DNA of 64,000 nucleotides, from assembly GCA_963082875.1 (NCBI GenBank), contig OY720098.1, positions 4,154,001 to 4,218,000 of the forward strand, given 5' to 3'. Position 1 is the stretch's first letter. Every line of letters begins with the position of its first letter. Position numbers and translations under genes: made by a program. Below the pieces are notes generated by a model, which was given only the letters and a program-made list of their open reading frames with translations, had not been told where the DNA came from and did not search any database. This DNA comes from Corella eumyota. Its lineage: Eukaryota; Chordata; Ascidiacea; Phlebobranchia; Corellidae. Shown here piece by piece: positions 54,211 through 64,000 of this stretch.

Positions 54211-54735
54211 CTTTAATACCTAGCTTTTGATTATGGTTTGATCATAAAGAATATTGACACTTTAAACACTGAGCACACCTGTGTAAAGCAAAAATATTAA
54301 AAGCTGTAAAACATACCAGCATCACCAACTAATTAAGTACATCCCTTGTAACTATGTGACGTTTAAAAATTCCGTTTAAAAAACACGTGTTTTAATTTCG
54401 TTGTTTTTGGAAACACTACACAGGTATGTTAATTTAAATACCTTTTTAAAATATTTTTACTAAATAAGTTTTAAAGTGTATTAAAAACTTCTACTTTAAA
54501 TTTATTATGCGTTACCATAAAACCTACCATTGCCTTTTTTGACATATAATTTGTAAATTTTACACAATTTTGTATGATCGATACCGAACTTAGTGGCATC
54601 ACTGATTTTCCGATTTGTTTACTTTTTCGTTCTGGGAAACGTTTCTCGATTGTTCTGAAAAAAACAAACGTTCGCGCGTTTAAATTTATATAAAAATTGA
54701 CTTTTTTTGCAAGTTTTAAAATATATAACCCAAAA
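54211..54735. promoter_or_regulatory. Likely bidirectional promoter, DCST1 and SGT1
   Basis: Only 525 bp separate the divergent start codons of DCST1 (54210, minus) and SGT1 (54736, plus). It must hold both 5' ends. No TATA box or known element can be assigned with confidence. Confidence 0.5.
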
Positions 54736-56420
54736 ATGAATGGAAATGTAGATCAAGAAACTGATGTTAATACTGGAACAACCACAGTAAAAACTGCTTC
54801 ACAACCAAGGTTAGTCTATTGGTTTTGTTTTACTAATACCTAATGCCAATGCCATGCGGACTATACTAAAGTACGGGATAGTGCGGGACCGTATGTAAAC
54901 GTTAATAAAAATTCGCAAATTGTGGGATGGAACGGCATTTTTGTACTTTACTGCGGGATAAATGCAGTATTTACCTCAAGGTCTTGGGGATAATACGGGG
55001 TTGACTTCAAAGGCATAGGAATGAATAGAATGATGCTAAAACGACTATAAAGTGCAAAGGAAGATTGGGAAAGAATATACAAATCCTGCGCTTTTCCGCA
55101 TTCAGCATCTTTTTGTTAATGTTTACATACGGCTTCAGTATTTCCCACACCCCGCAACTTTTCGTATCCCGTATTTTAGTACTACCCATGCCAATACCAA
55201 AAATATTTTATTAACACTCAACTTTACTAGATTAATTTTTTAAGGCACGAATGGTATCAAACTGATAGTCATGTAGTGGTTAGCATTCTTGCCAAAAAAT
55301 TGAACAAAGACACTGTTACCATAAACTTCTTTCAAAACCAAGTATGTACTGACAGACTGATGTAATAAATTTTTTTTTAGATTTATTTAAAATTGCACTA
55401 TAACCTATTAAATATATTTTATAAGAAAATAAATATATACATATAATTTTTAATTTTTACTTTTATTTTATAGCTTCAAGTTTTAATTCGACCCACAGAA
55501 ACAAATCAACTTGATTGTGACTTGGAATTTAACCTTTTAAATGACATTGATCCGAGCCGATGCAGCTTTAAAGTTTTATCTACAAAAGTTGAAATAAAAA
55601 TGGCAAAAGCAGAAAGCAACAGGTGGTCAAATTTGGAAGGAAAAAGGGAAGAAAGCAATGTTAAACAATGTGTGTTATTTATTAATTAAAATGTATTTGT
55701 TTTAAAGTATGTTGAAATTCTTAAATAATATTATATTTATATAGTGATGTTTTTTGTTTACTTGATTAAAAAAAGTGATAAATTCTATTTTAACAAAAAA
55801 AATTGTTTTTATTTAGTTAACGTGAAAACCGGTTCATCCGACACCAATAAATATCCATCGTCGGCTCATTATACAAGAGACTGGAACAAAGTATGTGTTA
55901 CTGTAGAACTATGTTCCTTGTAAAACTATTTGTAAATAAATATTTAATTCTTGTGTATATAGTTATATGTTATGTGATGTGCTTTTATTTAGTTGGTTTG
56001 TGACATAAAAGAAGAAGAGAAAAAGGAAGAACCAGAAGGAGAGGAGGCATTAAACAAATTATTTCAACAAATTTATGGAGATGGAAGTGATGAAACCAGA
56101 AAGGCGATGAACAAGTCATTTGTAAGTAAATTTGATTCTATAAGCAATATTATAACAGCCTTTTTTAAATCATAATCTCTTTCTTTTAAAAAATGATTCA
56201 ATTTCCAAAGCGTGCAACTAGTTACATAACTTTATCAACTTTTTAAAATTTTTTCATAATGTTTATTAAATTTATGTTACCTAAATTTATTAAAACAATT
56301 TATGCATTTTAGGTTGAGTCTGGGGGAACCGTTTTAAGCACAAATTGGGGGGACATAGGGAAAGAAAAGGTGGAAGTAAAACCACCCGATGGAATGGAAT
56401 TTAAAAAGACTGAAATGTGA
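54736..56420 (+). CDS. SUGT1: SGT1 co-chaperone (CS and SGS domains, no TPR)
   Basis: Six exons: 54736-54809, 55245-55341, 55474-55669, 55817-55890, 55993-56121, 56313-56420; exactly 226 codons with stop. SGT1 is an HSP90/SKP1-associated co-chaperone acting in SCF ubiquitin ligase and kinetochore assembly. Residues about 25-115 form a CS domain ([18 protein letters not shown], the beta-sandwich that binds HSP90), and residues about 130-225 are an SGS domain with [40 protein letters not shown] and PPDGMEFKK. The N-terminal TPR domain of human and plant SGT1 is absent; only a 25-residue Thr-rich leader precedes CS. Drosophila SGT1 is also TPR-less. An upstream TPR exon within the 525 bp to DCST1 is not seen. 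AATAAA follows at 56461. Intron 1 holds an inverted-repeat element. Confidence 0.93.
54843..55195. mobile_element. MITE-like inverted-repeat element in SGT1 intron 1
   Basis: A 337-bp insert at 54851-55187 is flanked by the 8-bp direct repeat ATGCCAAT (54843-54850 and 55188-55195). Its ends are imperfect inverted repeats: actaaagtacgggata on the left against actaaaatacgggata from the right on the other strand, then a shared ccgtatgtaaac followed by ttaa-type sequence. It carries no transposase frame. The 8-bp target duplication is hAT-like, but the family is inference. Confidence 0.7.
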
Positions 56421-57871
56421 AAAAAATCGTATTGCTTTTAATCATTATATTGTGAATTGTAATAAATTAAAATAATTTTTGTACACTTCTTTATTTTTAT
56501 ATAAATGCTGAAGAAATTTATAAAAATATGGATAAAGCAACCTATAGTATGCACTCATAAAGCAAAAAATTATTAAACATTGCCTCAAAAAATCGTTTTA
56601 AAATCAATATATATTTTAAAAATATTTATTAAAATTAATTGTGGCTACTTATGTGTTCAGCTAGTTACGGAGCGGGAATTACTAAATTAGTTATTGATTA
56701 AACTGTCTTTAAAAAACTGTTCTAATGCATAATAAAGTGACTTACGATTTTTTTTTCAATTTCGTTATATGTTTTAATTATTAACATGCCGCGTATTAAG
56801 ACCCTTGAGACTAAAATAGACCAAAAGTGCATAAAAAATAATCATTACCGATTTTTTTCACAGATTAGCACTCCTTTATTTTTATAAATTTTTCTTAGGT
56901 ATTAACCAGGGTTACGCTTTCATTTTGTATTTTAGGTGAGGTTTTAGTCCTATTTTTTTTTTAGGTATTGTATATTATATTTTACGTAAAAATTTGAACC
57001 GGATTTAAACGCTAGTTGGTTTAGGAATTTATATAAAATAAACTTTTCTTAAAAAGCTTTATAAAAAAAACTATTAACTTTACACCAATTTAGAAAACCT
57101 ACGTTTTAGAGTGAGCTAACCGTAGTTACGTTTTGAAATGTTATAAATAGTCTTTTATATGGACCACTGTTCTTAAAATCTTCATTTAGAAACTGTTACA
57201 CTGATTAGGTAGAATCGTCTAAACAAGCCTAAAAAAATGAATAATTAATGGCACTATTAGTTCCCGTTTACATATAAGTGATTCAAATTATACCCATATC
57301 CATCTAAGTAGGTCATAAAGAATAGTTTTTAGAATTTTTAGTTAAAATATTTCAGCATATTCTAACAGTTTTTCGAGGTAATGGTAGGAGCATAAGGTGA
57401 TTATAAGCACATACAATAAAAAACTTTATAATATCTAATATTTTGCAACTTATTAGAAAGATAAATAATTTAAAATGCCGGTTTCTTGTTGGTGTGTTTA
57501 TTAGGATACACAGCAAAATAATTGACTTGTAAAATATTACATCTTCTTTTACCTATTAGTAAAATGGACTATAATACTCATCGATTAAAACTATAATACT
57601 CATCGATTAAAAAAAGGTCTATTGGAAACAAGGCATGCATAATGTATTGAGGTTTAAAAACTCATTCAGCAGTCAGTTTTGTAACAAGCTATTTACAAAA
57701 TATTCATTTTAAAGGTTCACAAAAAATATATCGCGTACTATAAAACTAACCTTAAGGCGTAGAACTAAGCTATGAAAAAGTACCCGAGTAAAATAAAAGG
57801 GAAAGTTGAACCAAAAATTGGCTGTAGGTGAATATTTTATTTTTAAGACGCTTTGTTTATTTAGGTAAATT
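56421..57871. other. Intergenic: SGT1 3' end and LRRC3-like 5' flank
   Basis: AT-rich with a poly(A) signal for SGT1 at 56461-56466. A small tandem duplication of about 22 bp (ctataatactcatcgatta twice) lies near 57568-57611. No coding frame or RNA gene was recognised. Confidence 0.6.
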
Positions 57872-60800
57872 ATGGTTAACGGTATGCTTATTTTTCAATT
57901 CCTACTGGCTATATTGCTTGCATTGCTTAACAGTTCCAATCAGTCTAGTTCACATTCAAGTAACCTTATTGGACCTAATTACAATGATGTGGACGCGACG
58001 ACAACATATGACACAATGTGCATGCAATCTTGTAACTGTGGGGCATCACGTGACCGAGGCATCAGTAAAAATTTAAAACTGCAATTTATAAACGTTGGAC
58101 GAAAAATTTCATTTTCACCCAGATTTCCAATGAAAATGATTTTTTGCACCAATCAAAATCTCATACAACTTCCGACGGTATGTATAACTTATACGATGCT
58201 ATATTTAATTTAATTATATAATTGCTCATATAAAACTCGTAAATAAAACTATATTTTTTATATGAATTCCCAGGTAAGTAATAGCAGCAACGTAACGCCC
58301 AACGTAAACATCATTATCTTTGTACATGGCAAGCTAAAAAGTGTGAACTCTAACGATTTTGTGTCACTTAAAGATTTTATCGAGTACATGGATCTATCCT
58401 ATAACGCTATCTCATCTGTGGCAGGAAATACATTTAAAAATCTCATATATCTTCAGGTAAAAGCGATGTTTAATACATATACGAAGTATTTGAATATAGT
58501 ATCAATTTTGTGACTATAATATTTTATTAATACATTAAGTTTTAAATTAATTCGGACCTAAACAAATTAATAGTCACAAATCAATTTAAATAGGATAATA
58601 TCGATTGCGTAATTAATTTAAAAATTAAGCGAAAATCAATAGAATAATCAAAACCTTTTGCATTTACTTATATTAGGGTCCCTCTAAATAGGCTGTGTGC
58701 AATGTGTGCAATGTGTGCAATGTGTGCAATGTGTGCAATGTGTGCAATGTGTGCAATGTGTGCAATGTGTGCAATGTGTGCAATGTGTGCAATGTGTGCA
58801 ATGTGTGCAATGTGTGCAATGTGTGCAATGTGTGCAATGTGTGCAATGTGTGCAATGTGTGCAATGTGTGCAATGTGTGCAATGTGTGCAATGTGTGCAA
58901 TGTGTGCAATGTGTGCAATGTGTGCAATGTGTGCAATGTGTGCAATGTGTGCAATGTGTGCAATGTGTGCAATGTGTGCAATGTGTGCAATGTGTGCAAT
59001 GTGTGCAATGTGTGCAATGTGTGCAATGTGTGCAATGTGTGCAATGTGTGCAATGTGTGCAATGTGTGCAATGTGTGCAATGTGTGCAATGTGTGCAATG
59101 TGTGCAATGTGTGCAATGTGTGCAATGTGTGCAATGTGTGCAATGTGTGCAATGTGTGCAATGTGTGCAATGTGTGCAATGTGTGCAATGAGTGTAATCA
59201 GTGTAATGGAGGTAAAAATGTAAATTTATTATTGTTTTATTGGTAAACAAAACTAGATGGGTAAATGGCCAGTGTGTACAATGGTAACCAGACACTTCGG
59301 CCAAATTTTTTTTTTCAAAACAGCGGGGATTTGGCATTTTAATTACCGCGAGAAATTTTATTTTCGCGTAGTTATATACAGTTTTTTAGACAGTATTTGA
59401 AACAAAATAAGCAGTAAATTAATATTTTTTTTTAATAATAATGTGCAAGAACATGTTATCTTTCTTTTGCCGTGTCAATTTTTTAATTTTACAAACTAAA
59501 ACCTATAAAAAACTAATTTTAAAAGCGCGCGCTTTCAGGTGACGGAGGACAATGCATAATGATATCTCGTATTTTGCCAAATAGTGCCGCCTTTCCAAAC
59601 AATATTTGAAAAAAATAGAGCGTTAATTTTTTATTTTTTACACTGAGGATTATGCATAAATATGTTATCTTTCTTTTCCCGTGTCAATTTTTTAATTTTA
59701 CAAACTAAAACTTATAAAAAACTTATTTTGAAAGCGCGCGCTTTTAGGTGACACAAGACGATGATGCATTATGATATCACGTGTTTTGCGAAATAGGGCC
59801 GTCTTTCTAAACGATATTTGAAGAAAATAGATCATTAATTAATCATTTTTTACACTGAGGAATGTGCATAAATATGTTATTAGTTATTGCCCGTGTTAAT
59901 CTATATAAATTTATATACTAAAACACAAAGAACACATTTGCACACATTGCACACATTGCACACATTGCACACATTGCACACATTGCACACATTGCACACA
60001 TTGCACACATTGCACACATTGCACACATTGCACACATTGCACACATTGCACACAGCCTATTTAGAGTCACCCCTTATATTATGATTCAAGGGCTCTATGT
60101 TCATTACGTTGCGTTTTTAGTCAGAATTATAAAAAAAAGCTTGTTAGGTGTTTCAGTAAGAAATGCTAATTCAGTATAATTAAAAAAACAACATATTTAC
60201 CTTAATCTGTAAACCAAATCTGATTTGTATACTTTTGTTCAAGAATACATTTTGAAATCATAACACATTCCCTATTTTGTGTAACAACATGTTAACATAC
60301 CATTGTGTATCTGACACACGAACATTATAAACCTTAACCATTTTTACAGCCTAACAAAGAGTTAAAAAGGCATGGCTTCAGTTAAGGCGTGCGTACAGCA
60401 AAACACATTATACATTCTCCTTAGGCATTAAACGAAATATATCGCGCCAAGTTTGCGTAAATTTCAACAAGGAATTTCACCGTTACAACCCTTACGGTAG
60501 TAAGGCAATTTTAGTTACCATTTTTATTACTTAACAATAATCAAATGCTATTTAAACTACTGATGAATTATCTACTGCAGGTGGTCGATCTACGTTTCAA
60601 CAACCTTGTATTTCTTGGTAACGAACATGGGCTCGACCCATTTGTTGGGATAGGACCGACATCTCGATTTTTACCAAGTATTCGTTTGCGAGGTAATCCA
60701 CTGAAATGTTCGTGTGCTTTGGAGCAAATTAGAAAGTACCGCGCTATAATACCCTCCAACGATGCAGCTAGTTGCGTTTTTAAAGATGAACATTCAAAGG

Positions 60801-61428
60801 TTTGTCTAAAAGCTCTATAGCTTTGATGCTGTAAACTGATTTGGATTTTTATATGATAGCCATAAATTAAATTTTGTATTATTTGTTATAGGAAAAGTGG
60901 ATAAATATTGAGGTAATGGATTCCGTTTTACAGTGTCATCGTCAGGTAAAAACAAATTCCAAACTTTAATATTAACTTTAAAATTCATTAACAACGATTT
61001 AATTGTAGTAAATCAGTGACAAAATTTACTGTTCAACTTATTATTTATTTTTTGATCCAACTTTTTAGCCTTCAAATAAAGTTGTCGGGCTAAAAAGCGC
61101 TCCACGCAATTATCTTCATACAGAGGTATCTGGATTCCAAATGCGCCAACTTACAGCACAAGAGAAACACCATATTGTCGACAGCAAACTTAATATAAAC
61201 GTGTCGCACGTTGGCGCAAGTGAGTCAGAAGAACTCGCACATACTCACATTATCATAAGACACGGGCAGCCAGATTACCCACTTCTATTGACAATGTTTG
61301 CCTGGTTTTTAATGATATATTTTGGAATATCAAAGTTTATAAAAACAAATGACGCAGAACGAGACTCGAATACAAAATATTATATGGGAATTCCAGATAA
61401 AACCGATTCAAATCAACAACTTTCCTAA
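57872..61428 (+). CDS. LRRC3-like leucine-rich repeat membrane protein
   Basis: Five exons, all phase 0: 57872-58177, 58274-58456, 60581-60799, 60892-60945, 61069-61428; 373 residues. A signal peptide (MLIFQFLLAILLALL) and an LRR N-cap (MCMQSCNCG, FCTNQNLIQLPT) precede few LRRs (YMDLSYNAISSVAGNTFKNL, VVDLRFNNLVFL), then an LRR C-cap with GNPLKCSCALEQIRKY and a single membrane helix. The tail DYPLLLTMFAWFLMIYFG followed by NTKYYMGIPDK lines up with the distinctive LRRC3/LRRC3B end DYAMLVTMFGWF. Human LRRC3 proteins are about 257 residues, so this one has longer loops, including an Asn/Ser-rich insert and a His-rich juxtamembrane part. It is probably an adhesion or signalling surface protein; no pathway is proven. 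Intron 2 (2.1 kb) hosts a transposon-like element. Confidence 0.82.
58695..59190. repeat. 9-bp satellite tgtgcaatg, about 55 copies
   Basis: Near-perfect tandem copies of tgtgcaatg fill 58695 to about 59190, ending in decayed copies (tgagtgtaatcagtgtaatgg). Every frame is open here on both strands only because the unit is 9 bp and lacks stops, so no protein is inferred. The array is the inner part of the left end of the transposon-like element. Confidence 0.97.
59450..59930. repeat. About 210-bp internal tandem repeat, two and a half copies
   Basis: The anchor gttat(ctttc) recurs at 59455, 59664 and 59876 (shifts 209 and 212). Copies share tttttaattttacaaacta, aagcgcgcgctttnaggtga, tgataatc-type and tttttacactgagga segments with scattered differences; the third copy is cut off by the right satellite array. 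They form the core of the 58676-60072 element. Confidence 0.85.
59936..60055. repeat. 9-bp satellite in inverse orientation, about 13 copies
   Basis: cacacattg repeats here are the reverse complement of the tgtgcaatg array at the left end. The two arrays therefore could pair as a long stem, with the roughly 740-bp core as the loop. Confidence 0.97.
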
Positions 61429-61741
61429 ACAGGTTTCCATTATATTTAGTTGAAGTTTTAATTTTTTGTATTTTTTTTCTTTGCGCGATTTACTTTTTTG
61501 CTTTCTACGACAAACTAATCCTAAAAAAAGCATCAAAAACAATTTTTTTGTATAAATATATTCTTGTTTTACAAAAAACGCGCCAGCGCAAATAAAAAGC
61601 TTATTATAAATATATGAAGAACAGTGAATTTTCTGCCGCTAAATCCCACTCTATTGCCATTACACCACTCATAAGGTCCTATGGTCGTCTTCTGCAGCTC
61701 CATTGTTAGGGTCGTGTGACATTACTGAAGCATGTATGTCC
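61429..61741. other. Tail-to-tail spacer, LRRC3-like and Wnt3
   Basis: About 310 bp between convergent stop codons, including AATAAA on the plus strand at 61591-61596 for the LRRC3-like gene. Nothing else was recognised. Confidence 0.6.
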
Positions 61742-63731
61742 TTATTTACATGTGTGCTCCTCGTATTCTATCGAACACTCTTCGCAAGTCACATTACAGC
61801 ACCAATGGAAGACACAATTACATTGTTCGACCTTCGTCTTTCGTTTCGTAACATAGCCACGTCCACAGCATAATAAATCGCACCCGTTTACACCGCTGGA
61901 TGTAGCATCACATACTCGGCCGGTCGTTCCTTCGATCCCCAATTTCTCATTTCTTTCGCAGAAATTGGGAGAGTTGTCGAAAAAGATCAAGTCATTAATG
62001 CCCGGTGGGTCGAAAAATGAATATCTGAAATAGCACGAAAGTCAGCGGTTAGGGTATAATCAATACTAATTATGAGTTGTAACTGAGTGAAATGTAAATT
62101 TCGCATGCGAAATGAAATGACTCGCGCTTGTAACTGTTCAAATAAACAAACATCGCGACCCGATGTGCGTCAATCGATATCGAAAGGCGCAATGTGGGAT
62201 GTGACTGTATCAAATTGAAGAACGCAAAACGGTCGCTTTATCGAGTAAATTGCCGTCATTGTAGGGCTGGGTAGTTGCAGACACCAGCGATTAGCCACTG
62301 GTAAATTGCTGGAGAAAACAACAAGACCAAAAGGGCCTATTCTACATCAAAGTGGACCGGTAATAGGGCTGAGACCGCACCGAATCTACACTTACAGCAC
62401 AGTGTCAAAATAAACGGAAGAACGATTAAAATACGCGGCATCGAAAGAATGCGATGTTTACTGGTATAAAGATAAAGCTTTTCTCATTTTTTTGGAAAAG
62501 CCACGAAAATATTAAATTACCCGCTGGAGTTTATGTAATTGTAAAATACATTTTAAATGGTGGGAAAACAACGTCGCCATTTTTTTTTTAATTTTAAGAC
62601 GATAATTATTCCAAGTTTTTGTAATAATGAAAATTTTAACTTACTTCGGTAATAAAGATTCAACCCAACCTCGGGCCTCTCTGTGTCTTTCGATTTTCAT
62701 TTCAGAAGCCTGAATGTAAAGTTGTTTTAATTCGTCGCCGACATCGGAGAATTCGGGTAAAGCTCGCCAGCAAGTTTTCATTTCACAACTGCCCGAGGGC
62801 CCGTGGCATTTACATTTCTGTCGCATTTTGGACAAAATCACCTGCGAATAAGATAATTGTTTAAATCTGTGTAAACCAACTTCAAATTTGTGCAAAATTT
62901 TCTAAAAAATAAACTTTGCGAAAATAGGATTTCTATTCTCTTTGTAAGCTTTAAAATTTTAGAAAAAATTTAAAAAATTTCCCGTACCTGTCGACCGGCT
63001 TCGTTGTTATGACGATTCATAAGAGCACGTGCGTCTCTTCCCTGGTCACGTGCGTCGGCAAACTCACGTGACACCTCCACGCCAAAGTTTACGTCATCAT
63101 TACAACCTCCCCACTGCCAATCTCGCTCGCCGGAAAGCCACAGAGAATCGTCTCTCACTGAAAAATAATATCCACGTTTAATATATTACAGTGCGATTTT
63201 GATTTTTGGCCACACTTACATTTTATTAAAAAACAAAATGGCCATCGCCATTTTTTAAAAATATTAATTTTGTGTTTAAATTTACCTGACGGTCTTGTAT
63301 CACATCCACATGACATTAGGTGACCCTCTGCGCATGCGCGAGTGACGGTAAATACGACACCAGCAGATGCGATGGCATGGACAAAAGCTGCTTCGCGGGA
63401 AGCTGGAATATTTAAAAAAATTAATTAAGTATTCAAAAAATTATATTATATAAAATATTGACAAAATCTATTCGTTTAATATTTACCTCTTTCAAGCACG
63501 TGACCAAATACGCTCCTTCTTCGGTTCGGTCGAGCGTGGCGCACTGGAAGAGTATTACAATTCCATCTTCGCTGTTTGAACTGGTATTTACATTGCTCTA
63601 TCCCGAGTTTCGTTCCGTGCGCGATACTGGGCATTAGCTCGTTATGTCTGGAGCAATATCGCAGTTGTTTCGGTACCAAACCGGGTATACGAGAACAAGT
63701 TATTGCTTCGGTGGAGGCCAATGCAAGAGAC
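61742..63731 (-). CDS. WNT3: Wnt3 secreted ligand, 5' end off window
   Basis: Five visible exons: 63487-63731, 63286-63402, 62988-63157, 62645-62841, 61742-62024; the signal-peptide exon lies beyond 64000. Wnt3 is a palmitoleoylated, Cys-rich secreted ligand for Frizzled/LRP6 in canonical Wnt signalling. Seen: [15 protein letters not shown] followed by [15 protein letters not shown], a near match to vertebrate Wnt3; [20 protein letters not shown] with [34 protein letters not shown] with NEAG; the acylation motif [11 protein letters not shown]; and the Cys-rich C-terminus [22 protein letters not shown]. The order of conserved Cys appears intact. Assignment to Wnt3 rather than another Wnt rests on [12 protein letters not shown] and the [10 protein letters not shown] block. 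Confidence 0.93.
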
Positions 63732-64000
63732 CTAAAAAAATTGTAAAAAAATTAGCTTTTAGATGGTTACTACATCAAATGGAGAATTGAACATTTATTA
63801 GTTGAATAATATTATAGAACAGGGAACTTTGATAATTATAAAAATGTCTTAAATGTTTTTTTTTGATCGAACTGATATACCAAAAATCACAGATTTTTAC
63901 ATATCAAAAATAATAATATGTCATCCTATTTATGTAACATCTAAGGTCCCGCCCTTAAATGAAACGAAATTGCTGTGAATCAATTGCCGGTAATTTCGAG
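63732..64000 (-). other. 5' intron of Wnt3, cut by the window edge
   Basis: Sequence upstream of the Wnt3 acceptor at 63732. It is AT-rich and has no recognisable exon; the first Wnt3 exon must be beyond the right edge. Confidence 0.6.

Larger units (their letters stand above)
58676..60072. mobile_element. Non-autonomous DNA transposon with inverted 9-bp satellite ends
   Basis: The 1397-bp insert starts GGGTCCCTCTAAATAGGC and ends, on the other strand, with GGGTGACTCTAAATAGGC, so it has terminal inverted repeats with two mismatches that run on into inverted satellite arrays. It is flanked by the 9-bp direct repeat CTTATATTA at 58667-58675 and 60073-60081. It contains no transposase frame. 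A 9-bp duplication and G-rich ends are compatible with a Mutator-like (MULE) family; foldback elements are an alternative. It lies in intron 2 of the LRRC3-like gene. Confidence 0.85.

Noticed and set aside
58684-59337. Frames of 164-217 codons on both strands in the 9-bp satellite
   Set aside because: A 9-bp unit without stops opens every frame; composition is purely the repeat.
59887-60084. 65-codon frame over the right satellite
   Set aside because: Same cause: open only because of the 9-bp unit.
1-64000. Retroviral, Polinton or other virus-like element
   Set aside because: No integrase, reverse transcriptase, capsid or envelope-like frame and no long terminal direct repeats were seen.

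Overview
The window looks like genomic DNA of a solitary tunicate (Ciona-like). It is an AT-rich, compact chordate genome with many short GT-AG introns and small gene spacing, and it encodes recognisable animal proteins: Wnt3, a TNF-family ligand, a GCK-III kinase, DCST1, SGT1, WDR74, GOLT1, an LRRC3-like protein and a VWF/mucin-type D-domain protein. No bacterial, organellar or retroviral genes were seen. The species call is inference from gene structure and sequence style.

Layout. 1-24209 (minus): one very large secreted gel-forming-mucin-like gene. Its 5' part (about 27 short exons, 15.98-24.2 kb) encodes signal peptide, EMI, four EGF modules and the VWF-type D1-D2-D'-D3 assembly. Its last visible exon, over 15.7 kb without an intron, is almost wholly a 111-bp (37-residue) Ser/Thr-rich tandem repeat that runs off the left edge. 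25.3-31.8 kb (minus): a roughly 1000-residue nuclear-type C2H2 zinc-finger protein of unassigned family. 34.1-36.6 kb (plus): intronless WDR74, then five-exon GOLT1. 38.2-43.7 kb (minus): an STK24/25/26 kinase. 45.0-47.7 kb (minus): a TNF superfamily ligand. 49.6-50.05 kb (plus): a small two-exon membrane protein of unknown family. 50.2-54.2 kb (minus): DCST1. 54.7-56.4 kb (plus): a short SGT1 without TPRs. 57.9-61.4 kb (plus): an LRRC3-like membrane protein. 61.7-64.0 kb (minus): Wnt3, whose 5' end lies beyond the right edge.

The genes do not form a pathway; they are ordinary neighbours in a compact genome. Several are divergent pairs (zinc finger/WDR74, TNF ligand/small membrane protein, DCST1/SGT1) and several are tail-to-tail (GOLT1/kinase, small membrane protein/DCST1, LRRC3-like/Wnt3).

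The most unusual structures are (i) the giant mucin repeat exon with nested higher-order duplications (unit shifts of 333, 666, 1887 and 2112 bp); (ii) a 1397-bp transposon-like element in an LRRC3-like intron whose inverted ends are arrays of a 9-bp satellite, flanked by a 9-bp target duplication; and (iii) a short inverted-repeat element in the first SGT1 intron. Exon boundaries were read by eye from splice signals and reading-frame continuity and may be off by a few bases.
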